Position numbers and translations under genes: made by a program. 64,000 nt of DNA. Source: Akkermansia muciniphila (GTDB lineage Bacteria > Verrucomicrobiota > Verrucomicrobiia > Verrucomicrobiales > DEV007). The stretch lies in assembly GCA_945883495.1 (NCBI GenBank), contig CAMCXS010000025.1, forward strand, positions 1 through 64,000, read 5' to 3'. The notes beneath the pieces were generated by a model. The model saw nothing but the letters and a program-made list of their open reading frames with translations, made no database searches and had not been told where the DNA came from. Shown piece by piece: positions 52,825 to 61,856 of this stretch; positions within the stretch are counted from its first letter, which is position 1; each line of letters begins with the position of its first letter.

Positions 52825-55464
52825 TCACATCTCCCCAATCATCTCCACCAGCTTCCGCTCCACCACGTTGAAGGCATCGGCGGGCCGCCGATCGTTGAAG
52901 CGGACCGGTTTGCCGTCGGGGATGATGGCTTGAAGGACATTTAGCTCGCTGCGCTCCCAGGCGGGACAATCCTCCAGCAGCACGGAGACGATCCGCAGCT
53001 TGCCTTCCTTCTGCCGTTCCAAAGCGCGTTTCATTTCGACGCCACGAATGTATTTCGAGGCGAAGAACAGCGTGCTGATGAGGCACAGCATCACGTCGCA
53101 GCTCTCCAGTTCCGCCTTGATCGCCTCGTCCCACTTCTGTCCAGGCTGAATCCGCCGGTCCGTCCAGGAGGAAATCAGTTTGTCACTTTCCAGCACCGCC
53201 AAGTTCCGGCTGCGGAAGAGGTCAAACATGTCCGTATCCTCGTGGGCATAGCTGATAAATACCTTCAGCCGCTTGCCTTCCTCCTTGCGGGAGGTTTCCG
53301 AGCTGATCCGGTCAAGCTCGGATTTTTGATTGATGATCTCCGTCCCCTCGTCGGTGATGATCATGGAGGGTTTGCCGCGCTGCTCGTCCTTGAGCAGGGC
53401 ATCGACCCGTTGGTATTTTCCCGGAAATTCCCGGACTTCGATCCATTCCGTCGGTTCCAATCCGCCAAACTGGGCGTTGAGGTGGGCGAAGTGATGCCGG
53501 ATGACTTTGGCGATCCGTTCCTGAGCATCGGCATCTCCGGCGATCGCGACGTCGATCCGCTGCTCCGCGCTATCCGCCAAGACCAACGCCCGGCCGCCGT
53601 CGGTTTCCAGGATCACGCCGTAGCGCCATCGCGGTTGATTCTGGCTCAGGGGATAGGTGCGGGTGATGAAGCGGGGGATGAGGCCTTCTGGGAGGACGGT
53701 GTATTCATACCGCAGCCGCAGGAGATCCCGCCGTTCGCTCCGCCAATCGCCCAGGTTTTGGACCGGGTTTTCTGGGAGAAGATCCGGGACCAGGAGGACA
53801 TCCGGACGGCCGGTAACGGGGAAGCAGAGCTCGAACTTCCGCATCAGCCCCAGGAGATAGGCCACTTCTTCCTCCTTGGCGCCATCCAGCGCGGCGGCGG
53901 CTTCCGCCTGCGTCAGGGTACCATCGCACTCCGGTCCCTGCTTCAGACGCAGGAGACGGTAGATGTTTTGGGTGACCCAGTGCGGATTGAGGACCGCGAT
54001 CTCCTTCAGGTCATCGTCCCCGCTGAAATGGAGCAGAATCCCGAGCTGGTGCAAGATCCGGGCCAGACTGAGCTGGAGATCGGCGTCGGCTTCCCCTTGG
54101 GCGCTGCATTCCTGGCGGAACGCGTCCAAGGAAAGGTAATCCGCCGTCATCCCGGAGAAGCGTTCCTTGGCCTCCCACCAAGCCAGTGGGAATTTTTGCA
54201 GGACCTCGGGGATGGAATTGATCGCGGCCTGGATCTCCCGGTCCAAGTCCACCAATCCGCGCCGGGTCTGGCAATCCGTCTGCAAAATGGCCCGGATCGC
54301 CGGGTATTTCGCGCGCAGGGCCACCTCGTTCACGGAAAAGGGAAATTCGTCGTATTTGTTCAGGCAGATGATCACCGGGGAAGCCTTCCCAAAGCCCGAG
54401 ATGAGCTTGAGCCAGTATTCCGCATCCTGGTTCTGCGTATTCATCCGGCCTTCGATCACCAGGAGGTAGACGCTCCGCTCCGTGAGGAAGAATCGATGGG
54501 TGGCATGGGTGATGGTCTGGCCCGCGAAATCCCAGACATGGACGGTCACGTCGCCAGCCGAGGCTTCGAGGCGGCCGGGGCTGACCTCGATATCGATCCC
54601 TGGAGTTTCCTTCTTGTTGGGATCGAAGGGGCGATCAAAGAGAGCGTCCTTGAGGCAACTCTTCCCAGCCTTGCCCCGGCCCAGGAGGAGAAGCTTCACT
54701 TCATTGAGCGGCCGCGCTCCGGCCATGATGCCGAAGTAGTAGTCGAGGATGGACTGGGGATTGGCTGTCTCTCTCTTTTCCCAGAAAACCTCAGACATGG
54801 TCGGGCCGAGGACTTCTGCGGAGAGGTAGAGCCCTGGATTGCCGTGAAGATGCAGCCGCTTCAATCCATCCTTCGTTCGAAAAGATTCAGGAAGTTTAAT
54901 TAGTTGATTATCCGAAAGACCAATCTCTTGCAGTGATGCAAGCCGGCCCAGGCTCTCTGGGACGGCGCTCAGCTGGTTGCTCGAGAGATACAGCCTTTTC
55001 AGAGAGGCGAGCTGGCCCAAGCTCTCCGGAAGGGCCCTCAGTTGGTTGCTTGAGAGATACAACTTTTCCAACGAGGCGAGCTGGCCCAGGCTCTCGGGAA
55101 GATCGACCAGCTGGTTATCTTGAAGAAAAAGCTCCTTCATCGAGTCCAGCTGACCCAGGCTCTCTGGGAGGGCGACCAGCTGATTGTTCGAGAGATATAG
55201 CCTTTTCAGAGAGGCGAGCTGGCCCAGGTTCTCCGGGAGGGCGCTCAGCTGATTGCACCGAAGGTCAAGCTCTTGGAGCGAGGCGAGTTGACCCAAGCTT
55301 TCCGGGAGGGCGGTGAGGCCCAGATGGCTCAAGTCCAGCTCCGTGGCGCCCGTTCGCAGTGCCTCGGCGATGCGCCGTTCCGCTTCCGCGAATCCTTCCG
55401 CCGCTTGCTGGTCGTTGTCCAGTTCCGCTTTCTCAAAGTTGGTGTCACCGTCATTCCCGGCCAT
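52825..55464 (-). CDS. Roco protein: LRR-ROC-COR with C-terminal TIR domain
   Basis: 879 aa, ATG start. Residues about 40-225 carry eight 23-residue leucine-rich repeats (LPESLGQLASLKRLYLSSNQ type). The ROC GTPase (about 253-420) has the P-loop GRGKAGKS (262-269), DFAGQ (312-316) and NKYD (369-372). The COR region (about 430-640) includes LVPDLLPENP and a dimer-type beta segment. Residues about 733-860 form a TIR domain (KVFISYAHEDTDMF) with the candidate catalytic Glu810 in GVEMKRAL. This LRR sensor + GTPase switch + TIR effector order resembles NLR immune receptors and LRRK2. The ligand, and whether it acts in anti-phage defence, are unknown. Confidence 0.92.
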   Translation of the reverse strand: MAGNDGDTNFEKAELDNDQQAAEGFAEAERRIAEALRTGATELDLSHLGLTALPESLGQLASLQELDLRCNQLSALPENLGQLASLKRLYLSNNQLVALPESLGQLDSMKELFLQDNQLVDLPESLGQLASLEKLYLSSNQLRALPESLGQLASLKRLYLSSNQLSAVPESLGRLASLQEIGLSDNQLIKLPESFRTKDGLKRLHLHGNPGLYLSAEVLGPTMSEVFWEKRETANPQSILDYYFGIMAGARPLNEVKLLLLGRGKAGKSCLKDALFDRPFDPNKKETPGIDIEVSPGRLEASAGDVTVHVWDFAGQTITHATHRFFLTERSVYLLVIEGRMNTQNQDAEYWLKLISGFGKASPVIICLNKYDEFPFSVNEVALRAKYPAIRAILQTDCQTRRGLVDLDREIQAAINSIPEVLQKFPLAWWEAKERFSGMTADYLSLDAFRQECSAQGEADADLQLSLARILHQLGILLHFSGDDDLKEIAVLNPHWVTQNIYRLLRLKQGPECDGTLTQAEAAAALDGAKEEEVAYLLGLMRKFELCFPVTGRPDVLLVPDLLPENPVQNLGDWRSERRDLLRLRYEYTVLPEGLIPRFITRTYPLSQNQPRWRYGVILETDGGRALVLADSAEQRIDVAIAGDADAQERIAKVIRHHFAHLNAQFGGLEPTEWIEVREFPGKYQRVDALLKDEQRGKPSMIITDEGTEIINQKSELDRISSETSRKEEGKRLKVFISYAHEDTDMFDLFRSRNLAVLESDKLISSWTDRRIQPGQKWDEAIKAELESCDVMLCLISTLFFASKYIRGVEMKRALERQKEGKLRIVSVLLEDCPAWERSELNVLQAIIPDGKPVRFNDRRPADAFNVVERKLVEMIGEM

Positions 55465-56143
55465 GGCGGAATCCTAACGGGGGAGGCGTGGGGTGCAACG
55501 GGTTGTTTGGGATTTTGGACCTTTCCGCGACACGGCAAACTCGCCGGAGATATTCATCCAGCATTCCCCGGCTCTCGAAATTCGCCGGAGATATTCATTC
55601 ATCTTTCCCCGGCTCTCGAAACTCGCAGGGGATATTCATCCAACTTTCCCCGGCTCTCGAAACTCGCCGGAGATATTCATCCAACGTTCCCCGGCTCTCG
55701 AAACTCGCCGGAGATATTCATCCAACGTTCCCCGGCTCTCGAAACTCGCAGGAGATATTCATCCACCTTTCCCCGACTCTCGAAACTCGCCGGAGATCTT
55801 CATCCAACGTTCCCCGGCTCTTGAAACTCGCCGGAGATATTCATCCAACGTTCCCCGGCTCTCGAAACTCGCCGGAGACATTCATCCAACGTTCCCCGGC
55901 TCTTGAAACTCGCCGGAGATATTCATTCAGCTCTCCGTGACGCTGCAAATATACGGAAGATTCCCAATGAGCTCTGCGCTGCGGCTCGCATAAAAAGGAT
56001 CACACTTCAATCTCGCCGCTCATCAAGCGGGGAGCAGCAGATCTTGAGCATGTTTAGAAAAATGAGCAAAATTACTATACAGATCGTTTGAAGGATCTAA
56101 TATTTGGCACAGATTAATATTACAGCAACAAACGACAATCAAC
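55465..56143. other. Intergenic region dominated by 41-bp array
   Basis: 679 bp between two divergent genes: 76 bp of leader for the Roco gene, array C (55541-55935), then 208 bp with an AT-rich stretch (e.g. around 56060-56140) that may hold the promoter for the following gene. No gene is credible here. Confidence 0.7.
55541..55935. repeat. Array C: ten 41-bp tandem units
   Basis: The start TCGCCGGAGATATTCAT recurs at 55541, 55582, 55623, 55664, 55705, 55746, 55787, 55828, 55869 and 55910, exactly 41 bp each time. Each unit also contains TTCCCCGGCTCTCGAA. Variation is limited to a few positions, mainly the CAACGTT heptamer (also CAGCATT, CAACTTT, CACCTTT). Because 41 is not a multiple of 3, all three frames stay open in turn, so the translated repeats are an artefact. 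It sits between two divergent gene starts. Confidence 0.95.
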
Positions 56144-57037
56144 ATGGCCGTAAACGTCCTTTCCCGGAAATACGACGGAATCGAACCCATCACCACGAAG
56201 CTGGTCAGCGGGCTGGAGAAACATGGCGCCGCCATCGGCGTGATGCGGGATGCCGGTCCCATTGTGGAAGCCCTGGCCGCGGCGAAAGCGACGGAGGTCG
56301 CCTTCCATGAGAATGTCACCGCGCGCGTCACCGTGCTCACTCCGGCGCTGGAGGCGGCGGACGCCGAGGGGAAGGCGTTTTTAGGAGTCGCGACCAAAGT
56401 GTTCCGGGTCCATTTCGGGAACACTTGGAATCATCGCTGGACGGTCATTGGCCTCACCGGAAAATCGACCGCGATTCCAGACACGCGCGAAGGCCGCACC
56501 ACGCTGATCACGAACATCGCGGACTATCTGAAGAAGAACCCGCACCACTCCAATGCGGAGCTCAACGTGACGCTGAAACGCGCCGAGGCGATTTTGGCGG
56601 CGCTCAAGACCGCCACGGAAGCCGTGGCCGCGAACAAGCTGAACCAGCCCATCCTCAGTCAGGCCCGGACCCAGGCGATGAACCGGTTGCACCGCCGCAT
56701 CCGCGCCACCATCGCGGATCTCAAATCCGTTTTGGACGAGGAATCGCCCCTGTGGGAGACCTTCGGCTTGAACGCGCCGTATCGCGCCAGCCGCGAGGAA
56801 ATGAAGACGCGCGCCGAACGGACCAACGCCAAAGATCAACGCGCCGTGGAACGCGCCTTGGAGACCGCCGCGCGGGCCAAGCAGCGCGCCGACGAGAAAG
56901 CGGCCAAAGTCATCGCCAAGGCCAAGCGGAACACTCCGGCAGCCGCCACGGCGCTGACCCGGCAGACGGGCAGTGTGCCGATCACGCCGGTTACGGGAAC
57001 CGCGACGCCGGCTGGCGACGTCGAGCTGGCGCGTTGA
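56144..57037 (+). CDS. All-alpha hypothetical protein with basic Ala/Lys/Thr tail
   Basis: 297 aa, ATG start. No family recognised with certainty. The N-terminal part (SGLEKHGAAIGVMRDAGPIV) is helical, followed by a conserved-looking core FRVHFGNTWNHRWTVIGLTG and LITNIADYLKKNP, then long helices (RTQAMNRLHRRIRATIADLK). The tail (about 220-297) is rich in K, R, A, T, P, as in DNA- or RNA-binding proteins. Array C starts 603 bp and ends 208 bp before its start. The arrangement mirrors the gene at 10164-11111, which also has a basic tail and an upstream 41-bp array. Function unknown. Confidence 0.7.
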   Translation: MAVNVLSRKYDGIEPITTKLVSGLEKHGAAIGVMRDAGPIVEALAAAKATEVAFHENVTARVTVLTPALEAADAEGKAFLGVATKVFRVHFGNTWNHRWTVIGLTGKSTAIPDTREGRTTLITNIADYLKKNPHHSNAELNVTLKRAEAILAALKTATEAVAANKLNQPILSQARTQAMNRLHRRIRATIADLKSVLDEESPLWETFGLNAPYRASREEMKTRAERTNAKDQRAVERALETAARAKQRADEKAAKVIAKAKRNTPAAATALTRQTGSVPITPVTGTATPAGDVELAR

Positions 57038-57205
57038 TCGCGCTGCACGCGCGTTGATGCGTGATTGTCGTTGCCTGAGGGGGGCCACCGCCAAAGCTCA
57101 TTGCCTTTGCGGAACGAAAGGATACAATCGAGCCGCGAGCCCAGTCTAGCTCCGCGGATCTGGCATCAACAGAAGGCGGGAACCGCTCAGCACGGAGCAC
57201 CGTCC

Positions 57206-58660
57206 ATGGAGATCTTTGGCAATCCCGTCCGGCCCTCCGTCGTTCGCAGCGCCATTCGGCGCCGGGAAGCCTATGCGCGCCGCTTCCATTTTGATCCGGC
57301 GGCGGTTTACCCGCTTTCCTACCGTCCCGAGCCTTGCTTGAAGGACCTAGTGGATCTGGACGTTCTGACCTTGGATCCCAAACAGATCGAACCGGCACCG
57401 GTTTCCGCTGAATCCAGCGTCCTCATCGCCACCCTGCGCATGGGCTATGGTCATTACCGCATCGCCCTGGCCATGGCATCGGCGGCGAGGGCGCTTGGGC
57501 TGCGGCCACTTTGGCTGGACCTTCTTTCGCTTCCCGGCACGCCCGGCGCGGGAGTCATTGAGCATCTGGAAAGCCTCTACAATCTGGGCTGCCGCCTTTC
57601 GCGGACCATCCCGCTCTTTGACCGGTTTTATTGGGAGCCTCTGACCAGCAAAGGCTTCCGGGCGCTCGACTACAATGCCCGGGACCGCGAGTTGTGCCGC
57701 CTCATGGCTCCGGTATTTCGCGGACTGGCGCCGGAGTTGCCGGTGGTTTGCACGCATTCCTGGGCTGCTCAAGCGGCGTTGCACGCTGGGATGCACCACG
57801 TCGTCAATGCCATTCCCGACAACTGGCCGCTTGCCCTCCACCTGGCCGAAGGCGCGGTTCACACCGTGCAGTCCCCTTCCGCCTACCTGGGTTACCGGCT
57901 CCTCAAAGACATGGGACGCCCTGGCCAGACGCTCCGGCCCATGCCCGCCTCCAGTCTCCGTCTCACCGGACATTACGTTGATCACGAGCTCGTCCATCAC
58001 CTGGAGGACGACAGCGCGGCCCGCTTCCGGCGGATCGATTCCGGCGCCCCCAGGCGGCTCTTGATTTCCATCGGCGGCGCCGGGGTGCAGGCGGAAATCA
58101 CCATCGCGATCCTGCGCCACTGCGCTCCCCTTTTCCGTGAGGGCCGGGCCGTGCTGTTTCTCAACACCGGTCACCATCCGCGGGTGCGGGACGAGATCTC
58201 GGAAGTGCTGGAACGCGCCGGACTTGAATTCACGCTGCACACCGATTGGAACGAAACGCGCGACTTTGCCGAAGCAGCGCTCCGCCAGGAAGTTCGCGGC
58301 ATCCACCTCTTCCACCACGAGCAGACCTTCCCCGCCGTCTACACCACGAACCTCCTCATGCGAGCCAGCGATCTGCTGCTGACGAAACCGAGTGAACTGG
58401 CCTTTTATCCCATCCCGAAGCTCTTCCTCCGGCGCGTCGGCGGGCACGAAGCTTGGGGAGCGATTCGCTCCGGGGAGATCGGAGATGGGACCGTGGAATG
58501 CCGGACCCTCCCGGAGGTGTTGTCCACGTTGGATCTCCTGCTCCGGGAAGACGATCTCTTGCGAGGGTATCTCGACGCGATTCTGCGATTGGCAGCCACG
58601 GGGCGGTATCGTGGCGCCTACGAAGCCGTGGAACTAGCCCACCGTCGCACGAGCCCATGA
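57206..58660 (+). CDS. MGDG-synthase/MurG-like glycosyltransferase
   Basis: 484 aa from the ATG at 57206, preceded by GGAG at a proper distance; the frame is open 47 codons further upstream without homology. LIATLRMGYGHYRIALAMASAARALGLRPLWLD resembles the N-terminal acceptor loop of monogalactosyldiacylglycerol synthases. The second half shows the GT-B nucleotide-sugar side (RRLLISIGGAGVQAE, VLFLNTGHHPRVRDEI, LLLTKPSELAFYPIPKLFLRRVGGHE). It probably glycosylates a lipid. A methyltransferase gene follows 46 bp later. Confidence 0.65.
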   Translation: MEIFGNPVRPSVVRSAIRRREAYARRFHFDPAAVYPLSYRPEPCLKDLVDLDVLTLDPKQIEPAPVSAESSVLIATLRMGYGHYRIALAMASAARALGLRPLWLDLLSLPGTPGAGVIEHLESLYNLGCRLSRTIPLFDRFYWEPLTSKGFRALDYNARDRELCRLMAPVFRGLAPELPVVCTHSWAAQAALHAGMHHVVNAIPDNWPLALHLAEGAVHTVQSPSAYLGYRLLKDMGRPGQTLRPMPASSLRLTGHYVDHELVHHLEDDSAARFRRIDSGAPRRLLISIGGAGVQAEITIAILRHCAPLFREGRAVLFLNTGHHPRVRDEISEVLERAGLEFTLHTDWNETRDFAEAALRQEVRGIHLFHHEQTFPAVYTTNLLMRASDLLLTKPSELAFYPIPKLFLRRVGGHEAWGAIRSGEIGDGTVECRTLPEVLSTLDLLLREDDLLRGYLDAILRLAATGRYRGAYEAVELAHRRTSP

Positions 58661-58706
58661 TCTGCTTGACCGAACGCGACCATCTGGCGATGAGTCTCCG
58701 CCGCCC

Positions 58707-59471
58707 ATGACCGCCTCGTCCGACTCCAACGCAGCTTCCTTCTGCCAAACACTGCGCACGCGCTTCGGGAGAGACATCACCGAGGGCAGCGCCATTGACC
58801 AAGAAGAAACCTTCGCGGAAGTCCTGACCGCCCTGCGCCCCCGGCGCATCCTGGAGATCGGGACGCGTCATGGGGTTTCCGCCGCCTTCTTCGCCCAATT
58901 CGCTGATTCCGTCGTCACCATCGACATCGAGAAAAGCCCTGAATCCTATCGCCGCAAAGCCCGGGAAATCTGGCAAAGCACTGGCCTGGAGGGCAAGATC
59001 GAATCCTACCTAGCCCCAGGGGACGTGGGCTGGCAATACAACGCCGCCAAACGCGGCTTCATCGGCACGCAAGAGTTCGATTTCGCCTTTATTGACGGCA
59101 GTCATCACTGGCGCGACGTCCTCTTTGACTTCGATTGCGTCCGACACTGTGGCTGCGTCCTATTCCACGACTACAAGCCCGAGGGAGGCGACTACGCGGA
59201 TTGTGATAACGAACGCTTCCAAGGGATCGCGGATGTGATCGACAGCCTCCATCCGGCCGCCTATATCATCGGCAAGCATTGCAGCCAGATGGCCGTCTGG
59301 CTGGCCCCGGATCATCCGGCCCGGCAATCCAGCGCCGCCGCGGAGTACTTGCAACGCCTCCCCCGCCCTGGCCGGAGCCGGCTCGATGCCCAGCTCGCAC
59401 TGATCCGGCGCCACGTGGACCGACGGCTCGAACGCCTCTCCCACAGCTTCCGGAAGCGCTTCGCGGAGTAA
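58707..59471 (+). CDS. Class I SAM-dependent methyltransferase
   Basis: 254 aa, ATG start. Motif I is RILEIGTRHGVSAAFF, followed by SVVTIDIE, then FAFIDGSHHWRDVLFDFDCV and GCVLFHDY, the pattern of the Methyltransf_24 family (cytoplasmic O-methyltransferases, often near glycosyltransferases). The C-terminal ~50 residues are Arg-rich. The substrate may be the product of the preceding glycosyltransferase. Confidence 0.85.
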   Translation: MTASSDSNAASFCQTLRTRFGRDITEGSAIDQEETFAEVLTALRPRRILEIGTRHGVSAAFFAQFADSVVTIDIEKSPESYRRKAREIWQSTGLEGKIESYLAPGDVGWQYNAAKRGFIGTQEFDFAFIDGSHHWRDVLFDFDCVRHCGCVLFHDYKPEGGDYADCDNERFQGIADVIDSLHPAAYIIGKHCSQMAVWLAPDHPARQSSAAAEYLQRLPRPGRSRLDAQLALIRRHVDRRLERLSHSFRKRFAE

Positions 59472-59491
59472 CGGAAGCGCCGCATCCGGGT

Positions 59492-61750
59492 CTACAACAC
59501 ATTTTCACCGCGGTTCTCCACCTGGGACAGCGTCACCGGCCAACCCGGATATTCGTTGCCCGGCTTCCCGTCCGTGGCGTCGATAAGGAAACGATAGCAG
59601 TGGATCGTGTAGGTCCGTTTTGCGGAATCGATCTCCACCAACCCAAAGCCGCTCCCTTTTTGATGGGCCAGCGCATAGCGGTTTTTCTCCGTGCCAACCT
59701 CGGGATTGGCGACGGCGTAGACGTAGACTTTGTTGCCCAAACCATCGAGATATTCCCCCGTGAAATCGAGGCCATGGGCCGGCCGGTTTTGGCACGGCAT
59801 TCCAACTTCGTCAGGACGCCACCAGCGCGGGTATCCAGCGGCGATCGCGGGGGTGCAGAAGGACCAGTTGCTATCCCGCTGCTTCTCGACGCCGTATTGC
59901 GATAGGCTGGCGAGATGTTGATCTCCGTTGATATGCAACGCCATCGAAGGTCGAATGAGATCAATGGCACGATTGCGCGCGGTTTGCGGCCAAGCTCCGG
60001 AATCGAGATCCGCCTTGAGATAGCCGTCATGGGTTCCGTGATGGGTCGCCACGCCGGAGAACACCGTTTGGCTGAGCAAAACCTTCATGGTATGCCCGCG
60101 CCAATCTTCGCTCCAGCGCCGGAGGAACTCTTCTTGACGCTCGCCGAGCAGGATCAAGCCTGGTTTGTCCAAGGTAGCGGTATCGAAGGCCGGATCTTCC
60201 ACGTGATCGGCGCGGCCCGAGCCGGTATCCACGTGTTCCGGGCCGCTCTTCCATTGGCGATCCGCGATCACGGCAAAGCTGACGCCGCCATAGAGCACTT
60301 CGCCATAATAGACACTGATATCTTGGAGGCTGGGTTTGGGATCAAATGGATCCGGATGATGCCCCGCGTTGGTTTTATGCACGGCGTTCACCATGCGCGC
60401 CGGTTCGCGATATCCGCCCTTGGAAGAGGCACTCTGATCGATCCCCTGCATCGGCGCTCCGCCTTCTCCCCAGATATTTCCTTGGAACACGTCGTGATCA
60501 TCAGGAATACACAGCGTGGGCCGGTCCCGCATCGCTTCCCGGAACGCCCAGCCGAACTGATAGAACTTGCGGAGATAGTTGAGAATCGCGGGTTCCGCCG
60601 GCTCGCGGATGATCCCAAATCCACCGTGATTCTCGTAAAGCTGATCCCCGGAGAAATAGAGCAAATCCGGGTCGAGCTTGACCAAATTCTGGGCCACCGG
60701 CGCATAGGGAAACGCGTAGTCGTTTTGACACGTCAACGCCCCGAGCCGAAGCGGACGCCCCTCGGGATTCGCCCGGATGGTCCCGGACCATTCCGCGTCG
60801 CCGAGTTTCAGTTGAAACGGCACTGCCGCCTCCGCCTCCCAGAGCGGGATCCGGAAAGTGGCCACCCAAGCGTCCCGGTCCAGCTCCGCGGTGCCCAGGG
60901 ATTCCCACTGGCCTTTGCGTTGCACCCGCAATTCCACCGCCGTCTCGTCCTCTTCCCCGAGCGGCGGGGTCAAGGCACTCAGCTTGAGGACGAAGCCTTC
61001 CGCCCCCCGGGTATCGCTCAACGAATACATCGACCACAGGATCGGCCCAAACACCTGCTCCGGCTTGATGGTGAACGCCTCGCCCCCCGCCCGCCAATCG
61101 CGAAAGCGGTAGCCCGGCTCCTCGGTGCGTTTCGGCGGCCCGGAATACTGGCTGACCAAGGCAACATTTCCGGCGAGCGATTCCGAAGCCAGCTTCACGG
61201 AGCCCAAGGCTTCGCCATCCAGGCTTTCCGCCCGCAGCGTCAGGGTTTGGCCATCGCCGCTCAGGATCAGACGCAGTTCGCCCGGCGAAGCCGTCAGATC
61301 CGCCCGGGCATCGCCGAGGAAAAGGGCATTCCCGGCCCAACCCGCGTCGAGGCCGCCTTTGGCAAAGCAGTTGCTCCGGTATTCGTTCAAATCACTGCGG
61401 ATCCCGATCCGGAACCCAGCGCCGCCGCCGGGCGACAGTCCCTCCGGCCGCGCGATGGTCACCGACATGGCAAAGCTAGCCGCCGGATTGGTCATTTGGT
61501 GGGTCAAGGAATGGATATTGCGCCCGGAACCAGTGGTGAGGCACTCCGCCCAGCCCCCGGCGAGCCGCCAATCTTCCATCGGATTGGCCCAAACCTCGGC
61601 ACCGAGCCAGACGCGATCGGCCTGCGAATTCCAGCGTTCGATGGGTTGGAGTTCCGGCGCCGCGGCGCCAAGGGCTTGGCGCGAAGCTCCAAAAAGCGCG
61701 CCGAGGGAAAGGATTTTGAGACTCAGACGGCGAGTGAAGGTTTCAATCAT
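59492..61750 (-). CDS. PhoD-like phosphatase/phosphodiesterase, probably Tat-exported
   Basis: 752 aa from the ATG at 61750 (MIETFTRRLSLKILSLGALFGASRQALG), whose TRRLSLK resembles a twin-arginine signal; upstream frame is ignored. The N-terminal half (to about 380) is a beta-sandwich (FAMSVTIARPEGLSPGGGAGFRIG). The PhoD catalytic half has FSGDQLYENHGG, CIPDDHDVFQGN (metal-binding DDHD), GVATHHGTHDG and HINGDQHLAS. It would hydrolyse phosphomono- or diesters outside the cytoplasm. No Pho-box-like site was recognised. Confidence 0.86.
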   Translation of the reverse strand: MIETFTRRLSLKILSLGALFGASRQALGAAAPELQPIERWNSQADRVWLGAEVWANPMEDWRLAGGWAECLTTGSGRNIHSLTHQMTNPAASFAMSVTIARPEGLSPGGGAGFRIGIRSDLNEYRSNCFAKGGLDAGWAGNALFLGDARADLTASPGELRLILSGDGQTLTLRAESLDGEALGSVKLASESLAGNVALVSQYSGPPKRTEEPGYRFRDWRAGGEAFTIKPEQVFGPILWSMYSLSDTRGAEGFVLKLSALTPPLGEEDETAVELRVQRKGQWESLGTAELDRDAWVATFRIPLWEAEAAVPFQLKLGDAEWSGTIRANPEGRPLRLGALTCQNDYAFPYAPVAQNLVKLDPDLLYFSGDQLYENHGGFGIIREPAEPAILNYLRKFYQFGWAFREAMRDRPTLCIPDDHDVFQGNIWGEGGAPMQGIDQSASSKGGYREPARMVNAVHKTNAGHHPDPFDPKPSLQDISVYYGEVLYGGVSFAVIADRQWKSGPEHVDTGSGRADHVEDPAFDTATLDKPGLILLGERQEEFLRRWSEDWRGHTMKVLLSQTVFSGVATHHGTHDGYLKADLDSGAWPQTARNRAIDLIRPSMALHINGDQHLASLSQYGVEKQRDSNWSFCTPAIAAGYPRWWRPDEVGMPCQNRPAHGLDFTGEYLDGLGNKVYVYAVANPEVGTEKNRYALAHQKGSGFGLVEIDSAKRTYTIHCYRFLIDATDGKPGNEYPGWPVTLSQVENRGENVL

Positions 61751-61856
61751 GACCGGCCCATCATCATGCGGGGCATTCCCCAGCCCCGTCAATATGGCTC
61801 CTGCGTGAATTTCGTGCGTGTCTTTTGGATCGCTGTTTCCCAAACTTTCCCTTGCC

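Noticed and set aside
55273-55940. Three overlapping repetitive proteins in all plus frames
   Set aside because: They come from a 41-bp tandem repeat that rotates frame each unit; no start signal or family features.
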